From Lutibacter sp. A80 (lineage in GTDB: Bacteria > Bacteroidota > Bacteroidia > Flavobacteriales > Flavobacteriaceae): a stretch of 64,000 nt of DNA. The stretch is from positions 2,772,501 to 2,836,500 of the forward strand of contig NZ_CP092480.1 of assembly GCF_022429645.1 (NCBI RefSeq), in the 5' to 3' direction. Positions within the stretch are counted from its first letter, which is position 1. Every line of letters starts with the position of its first letter. Positions 63,533 to 64,000 of this stretch are shown one piece after another. The notes under the pieces were generated by a model that was given only the letters and a program-made list of their open reading frames with translations, did not search any database and had not been told where the DNA came from. A program made the position numbers and the translations under genes.

Positions 63533-64000
63533 TTATTGGGTATAAGCCATAGTTGCAATACTAATTTTAATGTTTTTATAGTCTTTAAAAGCATTTATAC
63601 AAGCCTCTAATGTTGCACCAGTTGTAATAATGTCGTCAATTAAAAGAATATGTTTGCAGTTAAAAGTAGTATTGTTTTGTATTGTAAATTGGTGTTTAGA
63701 GTTTTTCCACCGTTCTAAGCGCAATTTTTTAGTTTGTGTTTTGGTTGCTGATTTTTTTAATAATATATCCTCATAAAAGGGAATATTTAGTTTTTGAGAC
63801 AAGCTTTTACCAAAATTTGAAACTTGATTATAACCACGTAGTTGTTGTTTTTTCTTATGTAGAGGTACTGGAATTATACAGTCAATTGTTTTAAACCTTT
63901 CAGATTCGAGTATAATTTCGCCTAGCCAATCTCCAATAAATGTTCCAACTTTTTGTTGATTTTTATATTTTAATTGGTGTATTAATTCTTGTACTTTTCC
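63533..64000 (-). CDS. comF: ComF family phosphoribosyltransferase-like protein, N-terminus outside window
   Basis: The frame continues upstream past the window edge; 155 residues are visible. IIPVPLHKKKQQLRGYNQ is the ComF signature and LLIDDIITTGATLEAC is the PRPP-binding loop. ComF proteins are linked to DNA uptake during competence or to nucleotide metabolism; the role in Flavobacteria is not settled. The N-terminal zinc-finger half would lie beyond position 64000. A shorter reading from a TTG at 63802 would lose the signature and is rejected. Confidence 0.92.
   Translation of the reverse strand, partial: GKVQELIHQLKYKNQQKVGTFIGDWLGEIILESERFKTIDCIIPVPLHKKKQQLRGYNQVSNFGKSLSQKLNIPFYEDILLKKSATKTQTKKLRLERWKNSKHQFTIQNNTTFNCKHILLIDDIITTGATLEACINAFKDYKNIKISIATMAYTQ

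Overview
The window is a strongly AT-rich chromosomal segment from a member of the Bacteroidota, almost certainly a Flavobacteriaceae. The evidence is the gliding lipoprotein GldH, a PorP/SprF outer-membrane protein beside a giant surface protein with a type IX secretion (T9SS) type B C-terminus (CHU_C), TonB-dependent receptors with carboxypeptidase-regulatory-like N-termini, many flavobacterial DUF families (DUF3078, DUF3108, DUF4252, DUF4254, DUF6341, DUF6427), and several TAnnTTTG -7 promoter boxes. I found no rRNA, tRNA or CRISPR array. Species cannot be assigned from sequence alone.

Layout. 1-9.7 kb (minus strand): an acyl-CoA synthetase cut by the window edge, PBP1A, gldH and ricT; then a ferredoxin/TrhP/TrhO cluster expected to make 5-hydroxyuridine at the tRNA wobble position; then a secreted Kelch protein. 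9.8-13.5 kb: asd and a large AsmA-like protein. 13.9-26.9 kb: the most distinctive region, with a TPR histidine kinase, a LytTR response regulator, a giant protein of about 3066 residues (eight leucine-rich-repeat modules, eight HYR-like domains, a thrombospondin-3 calcium segment and CHU_C) and a PorP/SprF protein. The regulator gene and the giant gene are each preceded by the same promoter layout: a 21-bp-period direct repeat (TTCACT-N15-TTYACT) and, 58 bp from its start, AGTACATTT. This looks like a LytTR operator shared by autoregulation and surface-protein control.

27-35.5 kb: thioredoxin, a prolyl oligopeptidase lipoprotein, a DUF3078 outer-membrane protein, and a TonB-dependent receptor with a choice-of-anchor-J lipoprotein that carries four copies of an apparently uncharacterised repeat. 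36-53.5 kb: mostly housekeeping genes (pgi, two M23 peptidases, an Nfu-like protein with Mrp, an alkyltransferase-like protein, trmB, upp, a Kbp-like LysM protein, GT9, yicC-gmk-nadD, GH3, mscL, alr, tdk).

53.7-58.1 kb is accessory-looking. A REP-associated tyrosine transposase (RAYT) sits inside an array of its own palindromic repeats. Immediately beyond is a probable restriction-modification pair: an unrecognised protein with a PD-(D/E)XK-like motif, and a D12-class adenine methylase whose stop overlaps a DUF4254 gene. 58-64 kb returns to core content: a DUF4252 lipoprotein, a beta-barrel, an ArsC/Spx-like protein, DinB, a CPA1 antiporter, an Ig-like lipoprotein and a truncated ComF.

Two short palindromic elements with matching termini (35.9 and 45.5 kb) look like a dispersed MITE/REP family. 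All function calls rest on motif recognition by eye; no database search was run.
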